A DNA stretch of 8,834 nucleotides from Clostridia bacterium (GCA_017464225.1 JAFUDW010000014.1:1-8834); one strand, 5' to 3'; shown: positions 1-7,755, counted from the first letter of the stretch. Numbers and translations: made by a program. Notes: generated by a model from the letters alone, not told the origin.

Positions 1-55
1 ACCCATGACCTCCAGCGTGACAGGCTGGCGTTCTAACCAACTGAACTACCGGGCC
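1..55 (-). tRNA. tRNA-Asp (GUC), 3' end cut by window edge
   Basis: Read on the minus strand this begins GGCCCGGTAGTTCAGTTGG, the usual bacterial tRNA-Asp 5' half. A D-arm is followed by the anticodon stem-loop with GTC at 19-21 (minus-strand reading), then the variable region. The T-arm and acceptor 3' strand lie beyond position 1. It follows tRNA-Val after only 5 bases, so both are probably processed from one transcript. Confidence 0.93.
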
Positions 56-60
56 AACTT

Positions 61-136
61 TGGTGGGAACAACAGGGCTCGAACCTGTGACCCTTTGCTT
101 GTAAGGCAAATGCTCTCCCAGCTGAGCTATGCTCCC
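61..136 (-). tRNA. tRNA-Val (UAC) with encoded CCA
   Basis: A complete cloverleaf is visible on the minus strand. The acceptor stem GGGAGCA pairs with TGTTCCC (one G-U pair). The anticodon stem TTTGC/GCAAA encloses loop CTTACAA, giving anticodon TAC at 101-103. The T-arm contains GGTTCGAGCC. Discriminator A and a genomically encoded CCA occupy 61-64. It is the promoter-proximal gene of a two- or more-gene tRNA operon. Confidence 0.95.
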
Positions 137-173
137 CCACACCACAGCATTGACTTCTCAATGATGCCTTAAT

Positions 174-202
174 ATAATACTCGTTTTTAATAATTTTGTC
201 AA
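174..202 (-). promoter_or_regulatory. Vegetative promoter of the tRNA operon
   Basis: On the minus strand a perfect -35 TTGACA (197-202) is separated by exactly 17 bases from -10 TATTAT (174-179). It sits 38 bases upstream of the mature 5' end of tRNA-Val, leaving a short leader for RNase P removal. A strong constitutive sigma-A type promoter is expected for tRNA genes. Confidence 0.8.
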
Positions 203-221
203 GGGTTATTTTCTCTTTTTC

Positions 222-269
222 GCAAAAATATAGCGGGCAGCCATTCTTACTGAGCAAACGGCTGCCCGC
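222..269 (-). terminator. Rho-independent terminator of the importer/GDPD operon
   Basis: A perfect 10-bp inverted repeat, GCGGGCAGCC (233-242) and GGCTGCCCGC (260-269), has a 17-base loop. On the minus strand it is followed by TATATTTTTGCG. It starts 13 bases after the GDPD stop codon and ends just before the tRNA promoter, so it insulates the tRNA operon from the upstream unit. Confidence 0.85.
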
Positions 270-281
270 GCGGGAGCGGAT

Positions 282-1157
282 TTATTTGCCGATGCGCTGC
301 GAACGGTAATCGCGCACCAGGGAAGGCCAATCGGTCTGGATCACGTCGATGCCCATATCCATCAGCCGTCCCCAGCCCGCGTCGGGTCCCTGAACGATGG
401 AAAGATCGTCGTCCAGATCGCCGTACAGCGGCTTACGGGGCATCACATCGGTCAGCGTCAGCGCGTTGACCCAGCAGTACAGGCCTTTGCTGTGGATATA
501 GCGGACGGCCTCTTCGCTGTAGAGCTCATCCTCGGCGGACATGGCGATGAGCTCTACGCCCACCGTGTTGATCTCCCGGTACTTGAGCGCTTCCTCCACG
601 TCGTTCAGGCTGTAGCAGATGGGCATGAACATGTACTTGACGGGATGCCCGTTCATTTGCTCAAACACCTGCCGCTGGGAAAGCGGCGCCTTCAATATGG
701 CCTGACGCCGCATATGCGGATACCGATCCAGCAGCTCCAATACCTTTCCCTTGGCGCGCCAGCTGCGGTCAATATTGATCAGTTCCCCATGCCGGAGCGC
801 GTCCAATACCTCGCAGAGCGTCTGTACTCGATGGGAGCTGGGCTCGCCCAGGGCGTTGAGCGGGTAAAAGCCCTTCAGCTGCTCCGCCGTCATATACAGG
901 CTGTTGCGGTTCCAGCCGAACAGCCGGGGCTCCACGCCGTCATGGATGGAAAAAACCTCGTCGTCGCAGGAAACGGTGGTATCGGTTTCCACGATATCCG
1001 CGCCCATCATCAGCGCGGCCTTGTAGGCCAGGGTGGTGTTCTGGATCATGTTTCCGTGCCAGCTGCCCCGGTGGGCGCACACCAGCACCTGTTTTTCGCT
1101 GAATTTTTGATTGAGCAGCTCATTGGTTTCCGCGTATTGACTCAGGCCGAAAGGCAT
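282..1157 (-). CDS. Glycerophosphodiester phosphodiesterase family protein (divergent active site)
   Basis: 291 residues, last gene of the importer operon. The family hydrolyses glycerophosphodiesters to glycerol-3-phosphate plus an alcohol in a metal-dependent TIM barrel. Visible family marks are the HRG motif (H29, R30), GADIVETD with metal ligands E57 and D59, the IHDG motif (H72), and near the C-terminus VIQTDWP, typical of the last barrel strand. There is no signal peptide, so it should act in the cytosol on imported substrate. Unusual points: the common PENT motif reads IQNT (39-41), and the usual E-x-K pair reads NIDRSW (128-133), with D130 in place of Glu and Ser in place of Lys. This points to a divergent subfamily whose exact substrate may differ. 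The start at 1157 has AAGGAG nine bases upstream, and that site overlaps the permease stop codon, so translation is probably coupled. Confidence 0.88.
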   Translation of the reverse strand: MPFGLSQYAETNELLNQKFSEKQVLVCAHRGSWHGNMIQNTTLAYKAALMMGADIVETDTTVSCDDEVFSIHDGVEPRLFGWNRNSLYMTAEQLKGFYPLNALGEPSSHRVQTLCEVLDALRHGELINIDRSWRAKGKVLELLDRYPHMRRQAILKAPLSQRQVFEQMNGHPVKYMFMPICYSLNDVEEALKYREINTVGVELIAMSAEDELYSEEAVRYIHSKGLYCWVNALTLTDVMPRKPLYGDLDDDLSIVQGPDAGWGRLMDMGIDVIQTDWPSLVRDYRSQRIGK

Positions 1158-1163
1158 TGCAAA

Positions 1164-2915
1164 TCACTCCTTAATGCTGTCCCTGCCTCCGCGGCCGTAC
1201 ACCAGGTACAGCACGATGGAGGAGATGATCATCATCAGCACGGCGTATACGAAGGTCAGCGCCACGCCGTCGGAGCTGTTGCCCATTTCCTCGGTCAGGC
1301 TCTTGATCTTGACGCCCAGGGTGGGATTGGCCGGATGATGCAGGAAGGCGGACATGTCGTAGTCGGTCAGCAGGCCGTTGAAGCTCAGGGCCGCGATGGC
1401 CATCACGGTGGGCAGCAGCACGGGGAACACCACCCGACGGAAGGTGTACAGGCTGCTGGCGCCCATGTTGCGGGCAGCGTCCTCCAGGGCGTTGTCCAGG
1501 CCGAAGAAGGCGGCCTTGGTCATGCGCATGGTGAAGGGCAGCTTGATGATCACGTAACCGATCAGCAGCAGCTGCAGCGTGGCGATCAGCGGCTGGTTGA
1601 ACATGTACCAGCGGGGCTGGTTGAAGGCCAGCATCAGGCTCAGGGCGATCATGGTGGAGGGCAGCAGCCAGGGCAGCATCAGGCTGTATTCCAGGGCGGT
1701 GGCGGAGGCGCTGCTGCGGCGCTTCTGGATGTAGCGGCAGGCCACGATGACCAGCGCGCCCACAATGATGGCCGCCAGGGCGGAATACACGATGGACACC
1801 ACAAAGGGCTTGTAGGCCGTGGTTTTGCTGAGCAGCTCAGCGTAGTTTTTCAGCGAGAAGGTGCTGAAGTCCAGCTGCCGCTGCTGAATGTGCCCCGCGT
1901 CGGAGAAGGAGAACAGCACGATCAGCACCACGGGGATGACGTAGATCACAAACAGCACGTAGGCGTAGATGTGCACCAGCACGTTGACCACGGGGTTGTT
2001 GATCTTCTGCTTGACGATCTTGGTCTTCACCTTGGATACGGACATATAGTGGCCGCGGCGCTCAATGGCGGTCATCACGGCCAGCAGGATCATGGTGGCC
2101 AGGCCCAGCACCAGGGAGAGCGTTGCCGCGATGGACTTGGCGCTGGTGGTGGTCATATCCGCAAATTCCTTGATCATGGGGTTGATGGTCTGAAAGTTTG
2201 TGCCGCCCACCAGCAACGGGGCGCTCATGGCGCACAGGCCGGTGATGAAGGTCAGGATGGTCACGGCGAACAGGCTGGGCAGCAGCACGGGCAGCACCAC
2301 GCGGCGCAGGATGTACCACTGGCTGGCGCCCATATTGCGGGCGGCTTCAACGGTCTGGAAGTCCACCGCGCGCATGGCGTTGCGCAGGAAGATCATATGG
2401 TTGCTGGTGCAGCTGAAGGTCATCACAAACAGCACGGCCCAGTAGCCGGTGAACCAGTTGCGGTTAAAGCCGGGGAAGATGCTGGCCATCAGGTTGGTCA
2501 GCACGCCGGTATTGCTGTAAATGAACTTGTAGCCGGATACCAGCGTCACGCCGCCGTAGATCAAGGTGGTCAGGTAGCCCAGCCGCAGGATCTTGGCGCC
2601 CTTGACGTCAAAGTATTCGGTGATCAGCACCAGGCTGATGCCCACGAAGCCCACGGTGATGGACAGAGTGGGAGCCAGGATGAAGGAGTTGCGCAGGGCC
2701 TTCATGGCCTTCTTGGATTTGAGCAGCTTCTGGAAGGCGTCCAGGGAAAGGGTGCCGCCCTCGAAGAAAACAGTTTTGAGCAGGTTCAGGATGGGCAGGA
2801 TCATGCAGGCCATGATGAACCAAATGAATACCGCGGCCATCACGCAGAACATCACCAGCTGGCCGGGCGTCATCCGCCGGATCCTCACCTTGAGCGGGAT
2901 TTTGACTGCTTGCAT
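1164..2915 (-). CDS. Fused two-domain ABC importer permease (FbpB/AfuB/PotBC-like)
   Basis: 583 residues from an ATG at 2915, preceded by a clear GAGGAGG at 7-base spacing. The open frame extends upstream, but only into the ATPase gene. It is an integral membrane protein with roughly twelve hydrophobic segments arranged as two permease halves. Each half carries an EAA-type cytoplasmic loop for the ATPase: EAARNMGAS at about 190-198 and EDAARNMGAS at about 478-487, each followed by a conserved RRVV.PVLLP stretch. Such duplicated permeases are typical of the ferric-iron/hexose-phosphate/phosphonate branch of ABC importers (FbpB, AfuB), where one polypeptide replaces a heterodimer. It lies 11 bases after the ATPase stop and 6 bases before the GDPD start, in a tight operon. 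The transported substrate cannot be read from the permease itself. Confidence 0.93.
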   Translation of the reverse strand: MQAVKIPLKVRIRRMTPGQLVMFCVMAAVFIWFIMACMILPILNLLKTVFFEGGTLSLDAFQKLLKSKKAMKALRNSFILAPTLSITVGFVGISLVLITEYFDVKGAKILRLGYLTTLIYGGVTLVSGYKFIYSNTGVLTNLMASIFPGFNRNWFTGYWAVLFVMTFSCTSNHMIFLRNAMRAVDFQTVEAARNMGASQWYILRRVVLPVLLPSLFAVTILTFITGLCAMSAPLLVGGTNFQTINPMIKEFADMTTTSAKSIAATLSLVLGLATMILLAVMTAIERRGHYMSVSKVKTKIVKQKINNPVVNVLVHIYAYVLFVIYVIPVVLIVLFSFSDAGHIQQRQLDFSTFSLKNYAELLSKTTAYKPFVVSIVYSALAAIIVGALVIVACRYIQKRRSSASATALEYSLMLPWLLPSTMIALSLMLAFNQPRWYMFNQPLIATLQLLLIGYVIIKLPFTMRMTKAAFFGLDNALEDAARNMGASSLYTFRRVVFPVLLPTVMAIAALSFNGLLTDYDMSAFLHHPANPTLGVKIKSLTEEMGNSSDGVALTFVYAVLMMIISSIVLYLVYGRGGRDSIKE

Positions 2916-2926
2916 GGTGTGCCTCC

Positions 2927-3937
<1,011 letters not shown>

Positions 3938-3973
3938 AGCGGTGCCCTCCATCCTTTTCCTTAGTCTTTGTTC

Positions 3974-4001
3974 AAAAAAGGGGCAAGGTTTCCCTTGCCC
4001 C
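3974..4001 (-). terminator. Strong hairpin terminator/attenuator inside the importer operon
   Basis: On the minus strand GGGGCAAGG (3993-4001) pairs perfectly with CCTTGCCCC (3980-3988) across a GAAA tetraloop, followed immediately by six T. It lies 55 bases after the solute-binding-protein stop and 37 bases before the ATPase start. I see no separate promoter in the short gap. Such sites between binding-protein and transporter genes usually reduce downstream expression so that the binding protein is in molar excess. Confidence 0.88.
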
Positions 4002-4055
4002 AGGCATTTGCGCTGTTATGCCCATTCAGGGCGATGTAACGCAGGGACGGAAAGA

Positions 4056-5117
4056 TTACTGCATGTACTCCAGCATGATCTTTTCGCACCAGGCGTCGAT
4101 ATTGGCGGCCACCAGCGCCCAGTCGATGTCCTGAGCGGGGATGGAGCACATGGCCTGCTGGGTGGCGGGAGCCTTCTCAGCGGCGATCTCGTTGGCGGGC
4201 ATGGTCTGGAACTGCTCGCACCATTCACCCTGGATCTGAGCGGAGCCGAACCATTCAACAAAGCGCTTGGCCTCTTCCACGTTCTTGGTGGTGCTCACCA
4301 CGGCGACGCCCTCCACAGCGTAGGGGATGCCGCACTCGGGGGTGGCATAGCCGGTCTTGGTACCATAGGTGGCGTCATACTGATCGGCGCCGGAGGACCA
4401 CATCTGGCCCATCAGCACGGGAGAGGACTCATTGACGATCTGCGCGTACAGATCCACGCCGTCCTCCACGGGAGTGCCGTGAGCGAAGAATTCTTCGATG
4501 GCCTTCCAGCCTTCTTCGGAAACGCCCAGCTCGCCGTTGGGATCCACATAGCGGGTCAGGATGCCGGCCAGCACGTTGCGGGTGGTGCCGCCGGTCAGCT
4601 TGATCTGGGATTCATACTTGCCCCAGAACTTCTCGTTTTCCCACAGGTCGGGCCAATCCTTGGGGGCATCCTCGGCAGAAACCTGGTTGGTATCGTAGGC
4701 CAACAGGATGGCCTGCTTCACGATGGCGTAGTAGTAGCCGTTGGGATCGTTCAGACCGGCGCTGACTTCGTCAGCCCAGGAGGGAGCGTCGATGGCCATC
4801 ACGATGCCGCGGGCGATCAGATCGTTCCAGATGATGGCGTTCAGGCCGAACACCACGTCGCAGGGAGTGGCGGCGCCTTCGTTGATCAGACGCTGCTGCA
4901 CGGCGCCCGCGCCTTCTTCCACGATGGTCAGGTCATAGCCGTCCTGGGCAGCGCGCTCTTTCAGCCAGTCCGCGCGGCCGGAGGAACCGGAGTTGGTGTA
5001 GATGGTCAGGGCAACGCCGGTGCCCTTCACATCAGCGCCAGTGGCTTCGGCCATAGCCGAAACAGCCAAAGTGAACAACATAACCAGAGACAATGCCAGC
5101 GCAACAAATTTCTTCAT
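4056..5117 (-). CDS. Secreted ABC solute-binding protein (family 1, AfuA/FbpA/phosphonate-binding-like)
   Basis: 353 residues. The N-terminus MKKFVALALSLVMLF is a signal peptide with a probable signal-peptidase I site after SAMA (about residue 23). I see no lipobox cysteine, which is unusual for a Gram-positive binding protein. The mature protein starts with the ALTIYTNSGSSG strand, followed by the GAGAVQQRLINEG segment and the CDVVFG strand. This is the hinge-and-lobe pattern of the periplasmic-binding fold of the iron/AfuA/2-aminoethylphosphonate group. The binding-site tyrosine pair typical of ferric-binding proteins is not evident, and the Ser/Gly-rich segment after strand 1 would suit an anionic (phosphate-type) ligand; that is inference. 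It is the first gene of the operon, behind a consensus promoter. AAAGGAG lies about 12 bases before the ATG, slightly far. The ligand is predicted from the co-operonic GDPD to be an organophosphate. Confidence 0.9.
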   Translation of the reverse strand: MKKFVALALSLVMLFTLAVSAMAEATGADVKGTGVALTIYTNSGSSGRADWLKERAAQDGYDLTIVEEGAGAVQQRLINEGAATPCDVVFGLNAIIWNDLIARGIVMAIDAPSWADEVSAGLNDPNGYYYAIVKQAILLAYDTNQVSAEDAPKDWPDLWENEKFWGKYESQIKLTGGTTRNVLAGILTRYVDPNGELGVSEEGWKAIEEFFAHGTPVEDGVDLYAQIVNESSPVLMGQMWSSGADQYDATYGTKTGYATPECGIPYAVEGVAVVSTTKNVEEAKRFVEWFGSAQIQGEWCEQFQTMPANEIAAEKAPATQQAMCSIPAQDIDWALVAANIDAWCEKIMLEYMQ

Positions 5118-5174
5118 AATTGTGCCAGGCTCCTTTCTATTGTGGTCCGCATACTGGACGGATCATTTTTTGTT

Positions 5175-5203
5175 ATTATACTGTTTTTTAACCACTTTGT
5201 CAA
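5175..5203 (-). promoter_or_regulatory. Perfect consensus promoter for the importer operon
   Basis: On the minus strand TTGACA (5198-5203), 17 bases, then TATAAT (5175-5180). Both hexamers and the spacing match the sigma-A/sigma-70 consensus. Transcription would start near 5168, giving a leader of about 50 bases before the solute-binding-protein ATG. Such a strong core promoter suggests high basal expression or control by a repressor. No well-defined operator is obvious. Confidence 0.85.
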
Positions 5204-5236
5204 TGTTCACCCTGTACTGATTGATAAATTATGTGC

Positions 5237-5264
5237 TTCACAGACGGCCGTTTTATGCTATAAT
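5237..5264 (+). promoter_or_regulatory. Promoter of the LRR protein-HAD-rlmH unit, extended -10
   Basis: TTCACA (5237-5242), a 16-base spacer, then TATAAT (5259-5264) preceded by TG at 5256-5257, making an extended -10. Transcription would start near 5271, about 28 bases before the ATG at 5299. It is divergent from the importer promoter, with 33 bases between the two -35 boxes, so a single regulator bound there could affect both. Confidence 0.65.
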
Positions 5265-5298
5265 AATACAATCACGCTGGAACGGGGTTTTCGTATTG

Positions 5299-6513
5299 AT
5301 GAAGCCGATCTGCTTTTTATTCGTATTGCTGGCCGCCCTTTGCCTTCTGTCCGCGGGGGCAGAAACCGAAAAGGTTGTGGTGTATGTGCCGCCGGAGGAG
5401 GAATGGACGCCCTCCCCCTACGGTACCGCGCGGCCTGCCGGAACGCCCGTCCCCACGGCGACGGCAAGGCCCACGGAAGCGTCCGCTCCCACGGCGACCG
5501 CAAAGCTCACGGAAGCGCCCGCTCACACGGCAACCGTAAAGCCCACGGAAGCGCCCGCTCCCACGGCAACCGTAAAGCCCACGGAAGCGCCCGCCGCCAC
5601 GGCCACGGCAAAGCCCGCAAGCGCGCCGGTCATCACCTCTGTTCAGAGGAACGCGGAGGCGTGGTATGATCCCGCCTGGTATGACGCGGCTGCGGGCAGG
5701 ATGGATCTGAGCGGACTGCAAGGCGTCAGCCTGGCGGAATTGCGGGAGTTGCTGCGCGGCGTGCCCGGCCTTTCCTATGTGGATCTTTCCTACTGTTCGC
5801 TGTCCAATGAGGAGCTGGCCGCCCTGCGGGAGGATATGGCGGCAATCGGCGTTAAGGTGGTCTGGACGCTGACCATGAAGTTTGGCTACGCTCTGCGCAC
5901 CGACGACTGGGTGTTTTCCACCCGCCACAGCACCAACGATCCCCGGCTGGAGGATGAGGACGTGGATTGCCTGCGCTATGCCACCGAGCTGCGCGCTCTG
6001 GATCTGGGACATAACTGGATCTTTCACGCTGATTTTCTGGCGTCCATGGATGAATTGCGGGTGCTGATCCTGTCCGATAACAAGATGGACGATCTGAGCT
6101 GCCTTGCGGGCAAGCCGCTGGAATACCTGGAAATATTCAATACCCATGTCAATGATATTTCCTTTTTAAACGGCTGCGATACGCTGCTGGATATCAATCT
6201 GTGCCATACCTGGGTGAGCGATCTGAGCCCCTTGTACCACCTCAAAAACCTGAAACGCATCTGGATGGGCGACGCGCCCATGCTGACGCTGGCCGAGCGC
6301 AAACGCTTCCTCTCCTGGCAGGAAGACAACCTGGAAGCCTATGATTTTTGGACGGATATGCCCACCATGTACGGCTGGCGCGGCGACGAGGACGGCCCCG
6401 GGCATCCCCGCTATGAGATCATCAAGGCCATGTTCAAGGAAAATGTGTATTACGATTTTGATACCGTGCTGCGGCCCGATCAGTACGTGTACCTGTATAA
6501 AAAGAAGAAGTAG
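5299..6513 (+). CDS. Secreted leucine-rich-repeat protein with Pro/Thr/Ala repeat linker
   Basis: 404 residues. The ATG at 5299 is chosen because the promoter's -10 lies at 5259, downstream of the earlier in-frame TTG at 5221, and because a signal peptide begins here (MKPICFLFVLLAALCLLSAGA, likely cut before residue 22). The ribosome site is weak (GGAACGGGG). Order of parts: signal peptide; a short acidic stretch; a linker of five 12-residue repeats (52-111) of the PTATAKPTEAPA type; a helical region with LSGLQGVSLAEL; then about four to five LRRs (roughly 228-330) such as LRALDLGHN, LRVLILSDN and LEYLEIFN; and a C-terminal cap ending in a Lys-rich tail. There is no LPXTG motif, membrane anchor or lipobox, so it is probably released or bound non-covalently to the wall. 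The architecture is internalin-like in LRR spacing, but the family is a common one of unknown function in Clostridia. It is followed 23 bases later by the HAD gene. Confidence 0.85.
   Translation: MKPICFLFVLLAALCLLSAGAETEKVVVYVPPEEEWTPSPYGTARPAGTPVPTATARPTEASAPTATAKLTEAPAHTATVKPTEAPAPTATVKPTEAPAATATAKPASAPVITSVQRNAEAWYDPAWYDAAAGRMDLSGLQGVSLAELRELLRGVPGLSYVDLSYCSLSNEELAALREDMAAIGVKVVWTLTMKFGYALRTDDWVFSTRHSTNDPRLEDEDVDCLRYATELRALDLGHNWIFHADFLASMDELRVLILSDNKMDDLSCLAGKPLEYLEIFNTHVNDISFLNGCDTLLDINLCHTWVSDLSPLYHLKNLKRIWMGDAPMLTLAERKRFLSWQEDNLEAYDFWTDMPTMYGWRGDEDGPGHPRYEIIKAMFKENVYYDFDTVLRPDQYVYLYKKKK
5452..5631 (+). repeat. Five 36-bp tandem repeats encoding the Pro/Thr/Ala linker
   Basis: In-frame units start at 5452, 5488, 5524, 5560 and 5596, each encoding 12 residues: PTATARPTEASA, PTATAKLTEAPA, HTATVKPTEAPA, PTATVKPTEAPA, ATATAKPASAPV. 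Units 3 and 4 differ at only two bases by eye, while the outer units are more diverged. This is the pattern expected of recent unit duplication in the middle of the array. The multiple of three keeps the frame when copies are gained or lost. Confidence 0.9.
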
Positions 6514-6536
6514 ATCGGCCGGAAGGAGAGAAAGCC

Positions 6537-7181
6537 ATGATCCGCGCGGCGCTGTTTGATATGGACGGCCTGCTGATCGACAGCGAGGCGGTGTACGCCC
6601 GGGGCGTGAAGGCGATCATGGGCGATCTGGGCGTGTACATCAGCGACCAGGCGCTCATCCGGGCGCTGGGCGCCAACCGGCAGGCCACCGACGCCATCTT
6701 TGCCGAGGGCAATCCGGGCTATGACGGCGACAGGCTGAACGAGGCGCTGGGGCGCTATGTGCGGGAGCACGGCTATGACCGGGCGATGCCCCTCAAGCCC
6801 TACGCCGCGGAGCTTTTGCGCAGCCTGCATGGCCGCGGGACGCCCTGCGCTCTGGTGACCTCCAGTCCCCGGAGCCAGGCCGAAAAATACCTGGGCGGGC
6901 CGGGGCTGCTGAAGTTCTTTTCGGCGATGGTGACGGGCGATATGAAGCTTGCGAGCAAGCCCGCCCCGGACGTATACCTGCGGGCGGCGGAGCTGCTGAG
7001 CGTGCCCATCGGGCAGTGCGCCGTGCTGGAGGATTCCTGGAACGGCCTTCGGGCGGGCCGGGCGGCGGGCGCGGTCACCATCATGGTGCCCGATCTTGCG
7101 CCCTACGGGCCGGGCATTGCCGATTGCTGCGATCATGTATGCGCCGATCTGCGGGAAGCGGAGGCCATCCTATGCCGATAG
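6537..7181 (+). CDS. HAD-superfamily phosphatase/phosphoglucomutase-like hydrolase
   Basis: 214 residues, a cytosolic haloacid-dehalogenase-fold enzyme of the beta-phosphoglucomutase/phosphatase subgroup. Motif I is FDMDGLLIDSE, with nucleophile D8 and acid/base D10. Motif II is LVTSS (T108/S109), motif III is the lysine of SKPAPDVYL (K141), and motif IV is LEDSWNG (E165, D166) binding Mg. A helical cap is inserted after motif I (about residues 16-80), as in subfamily IA. Substrate cannot be assigned; relatives act on small sugar phosphates or on phosphoglycolate-like compounds. GGAAGGAG lies about 9 bases before the ATG. The gene's last 10 bases overlap the start of rlmH, so the two are probably translationally coupled. 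Confidence 0.92.
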   Translation: MIRAALFDMDGLLIDSEAVYARGVKAIMGDLGVYISDQALIRALGANRQATDAIFAEGNPGYDGDRLNEALGRYVREHGYDRAMPLKPYAAELLRSLHGRGTPCALVTSSPRSQAEKYLGGPGLLKFFSAMVTGDMKLASKPAPDVYLRAAELLSVPIGQCAVLEDSWNGLRAGRAAGAVTIMVPDLAPYGPGIADCCDHVCADLREAEAILCR

Positions 7182-7624
7182 CCGTCCTTTGCGCGGGACG
7201 CCTGCGGGAAAAATACTGGCAGGACGCCGCCGCCGAGTATGTGAAGCGCATGGGCCGCTATAATAAGCTGGAGATCATCGAGGTGCCCGACCAGCCCGAG
7301 GGCCCCCAGGCCATGAAAAAAGAGGGCGAGGATATGCTGCGGCATATCCGCCCCGAGGATCATGTGGTGGCGCTGTGCATTGACGCGCCTCAGCTGGACA
7401 GCCCGGCCCTGGCCGCCTTTTTCCGGCAGCGCGCGCAATCGGGCAGCCGGGTGGTGTTCGTCATCGGCGGCTCGCTGGGCCTGCATCAGGACGTGCTGCG
7501 CCGGGCCGACCGCAGGATATCGATGTCCGCCATGACCTTCCCCCATCAGCTGGCCCGGGTGATGCTGCTGGAGCAGATTTACCGGGCGCATAAGATCAAC
7601 GCGGGGGAAAGGTATCACAAATAA
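7172..7624 (+). CDS. rlmH: 23S rRNA (pseudouridine1915-N3)-methyltransferase RlmH
   Basis: 150 residues. RlmH is a homodimeric SPOUT-class methyltransferase that uses S-adenosylmethionine to methylate pseudouridine 1915 in helix 69 of 23S rRNA on assembled 70S ribosomes. Seen here: the N-terminal pattern GRLREKYW...EYVKRMGRY..LEIIEV; the knot motif FVIGGSLGL (96-104) of the SAM site; MTFPHQLARVMLLEQIYRA (121-139); and the C-terminal tail GERYHK, whose Tyr-His end is a family hallmark. It is slightly shorter than the usual 155-160 residues, the loss being in the loop after strand 1 (about residues 39-48). The ATG at 7172 lies inside the HAD gene and has GGAGG 7 bases upstream. No plus-strand terminator is visible after the stop; instead a minus-strand terminator abuts it. 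Confidence 0.95.
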   Translation: MPIAVLCAGRLREKYWQDAAAEYVKRMGRYNKLEIIEVPDQPEGPQAMKKEGEDMLRHIRPEDHVVALCIDAPQLDSPALAAFFRQRAQSGSRVVFVIGGSLGLHQDVLRRADRRISMSAMTFPHQLARVMLLEQIYRAHKINAGERYHK

Positions 7625-7650
7625 AAAACCACCATGCAGCAGCATAGCGG
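7623..7650 (-). terminator. Minus-strand hairpin terminator abutting rlmH
   Basis: Read on the minus strand, CCGCTATGC (7642-7650), loop TGCT, then GCATGGTGG (7629-7637) form a nine-base-pair stem with two G-U pairs, followed by six T. The T-run covers the last two bases of the rlmH stop codon. On the plus strand the G-U pairs become A-C mismatches and no T-run follows. The structure therefore fits only leftward transcription entering from the 7660-8120 region. Confidence 0.6.
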
Positions 7651-7660
7651 CTATCCAATC

Positions 7661-7755
7661 AGCCCTCTTTGGCAGGCGTGCCTTTCCTCGTATCTCTTTT
7701 AGCCTAACGGGCGCGTGGTTGACACGAAATCTACCACCTCAAAGAGGGCTCTTTG
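7661..7755. repeat. Long-range 11-bp inverted repeat with competing local hairpin
   Basis: AGCCCTCTTTG at 7661-7671 is the exact reverse complement of CAAAGAGGGCT at 7740-7750, with 68 bases between. The right arm can instead fold locally, since CAAAGAG (7740-7746) and CTCTTTG (7749-7755) are perfect complements around a two-base centre. The interior holds further small stems on the minus strand: GTGGT/ACCAC, and AGGC/GCCT around two bases. Together with the minus-strand terminator 11 bases beyond, this could be the 3' part of a structured leftward RNA, or a small dispersed repeat. I recognise no known RNA family. Confidence 0.55.

Noticed and set aside
33..257. A 74-codon minus-strand frame covering the tRNA region
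   Set aside because: It runs across tRNA-Val, its promoter and a terminator; the translation reflects tRNA sequence.
5452..5631. Tandem 36-bp repeats as a CRISPR array
   Set aside because: Units are directly adjacent with no spacers and translate in frame to a Pro/Thr/Ala linker; there are no cas genes nearby.
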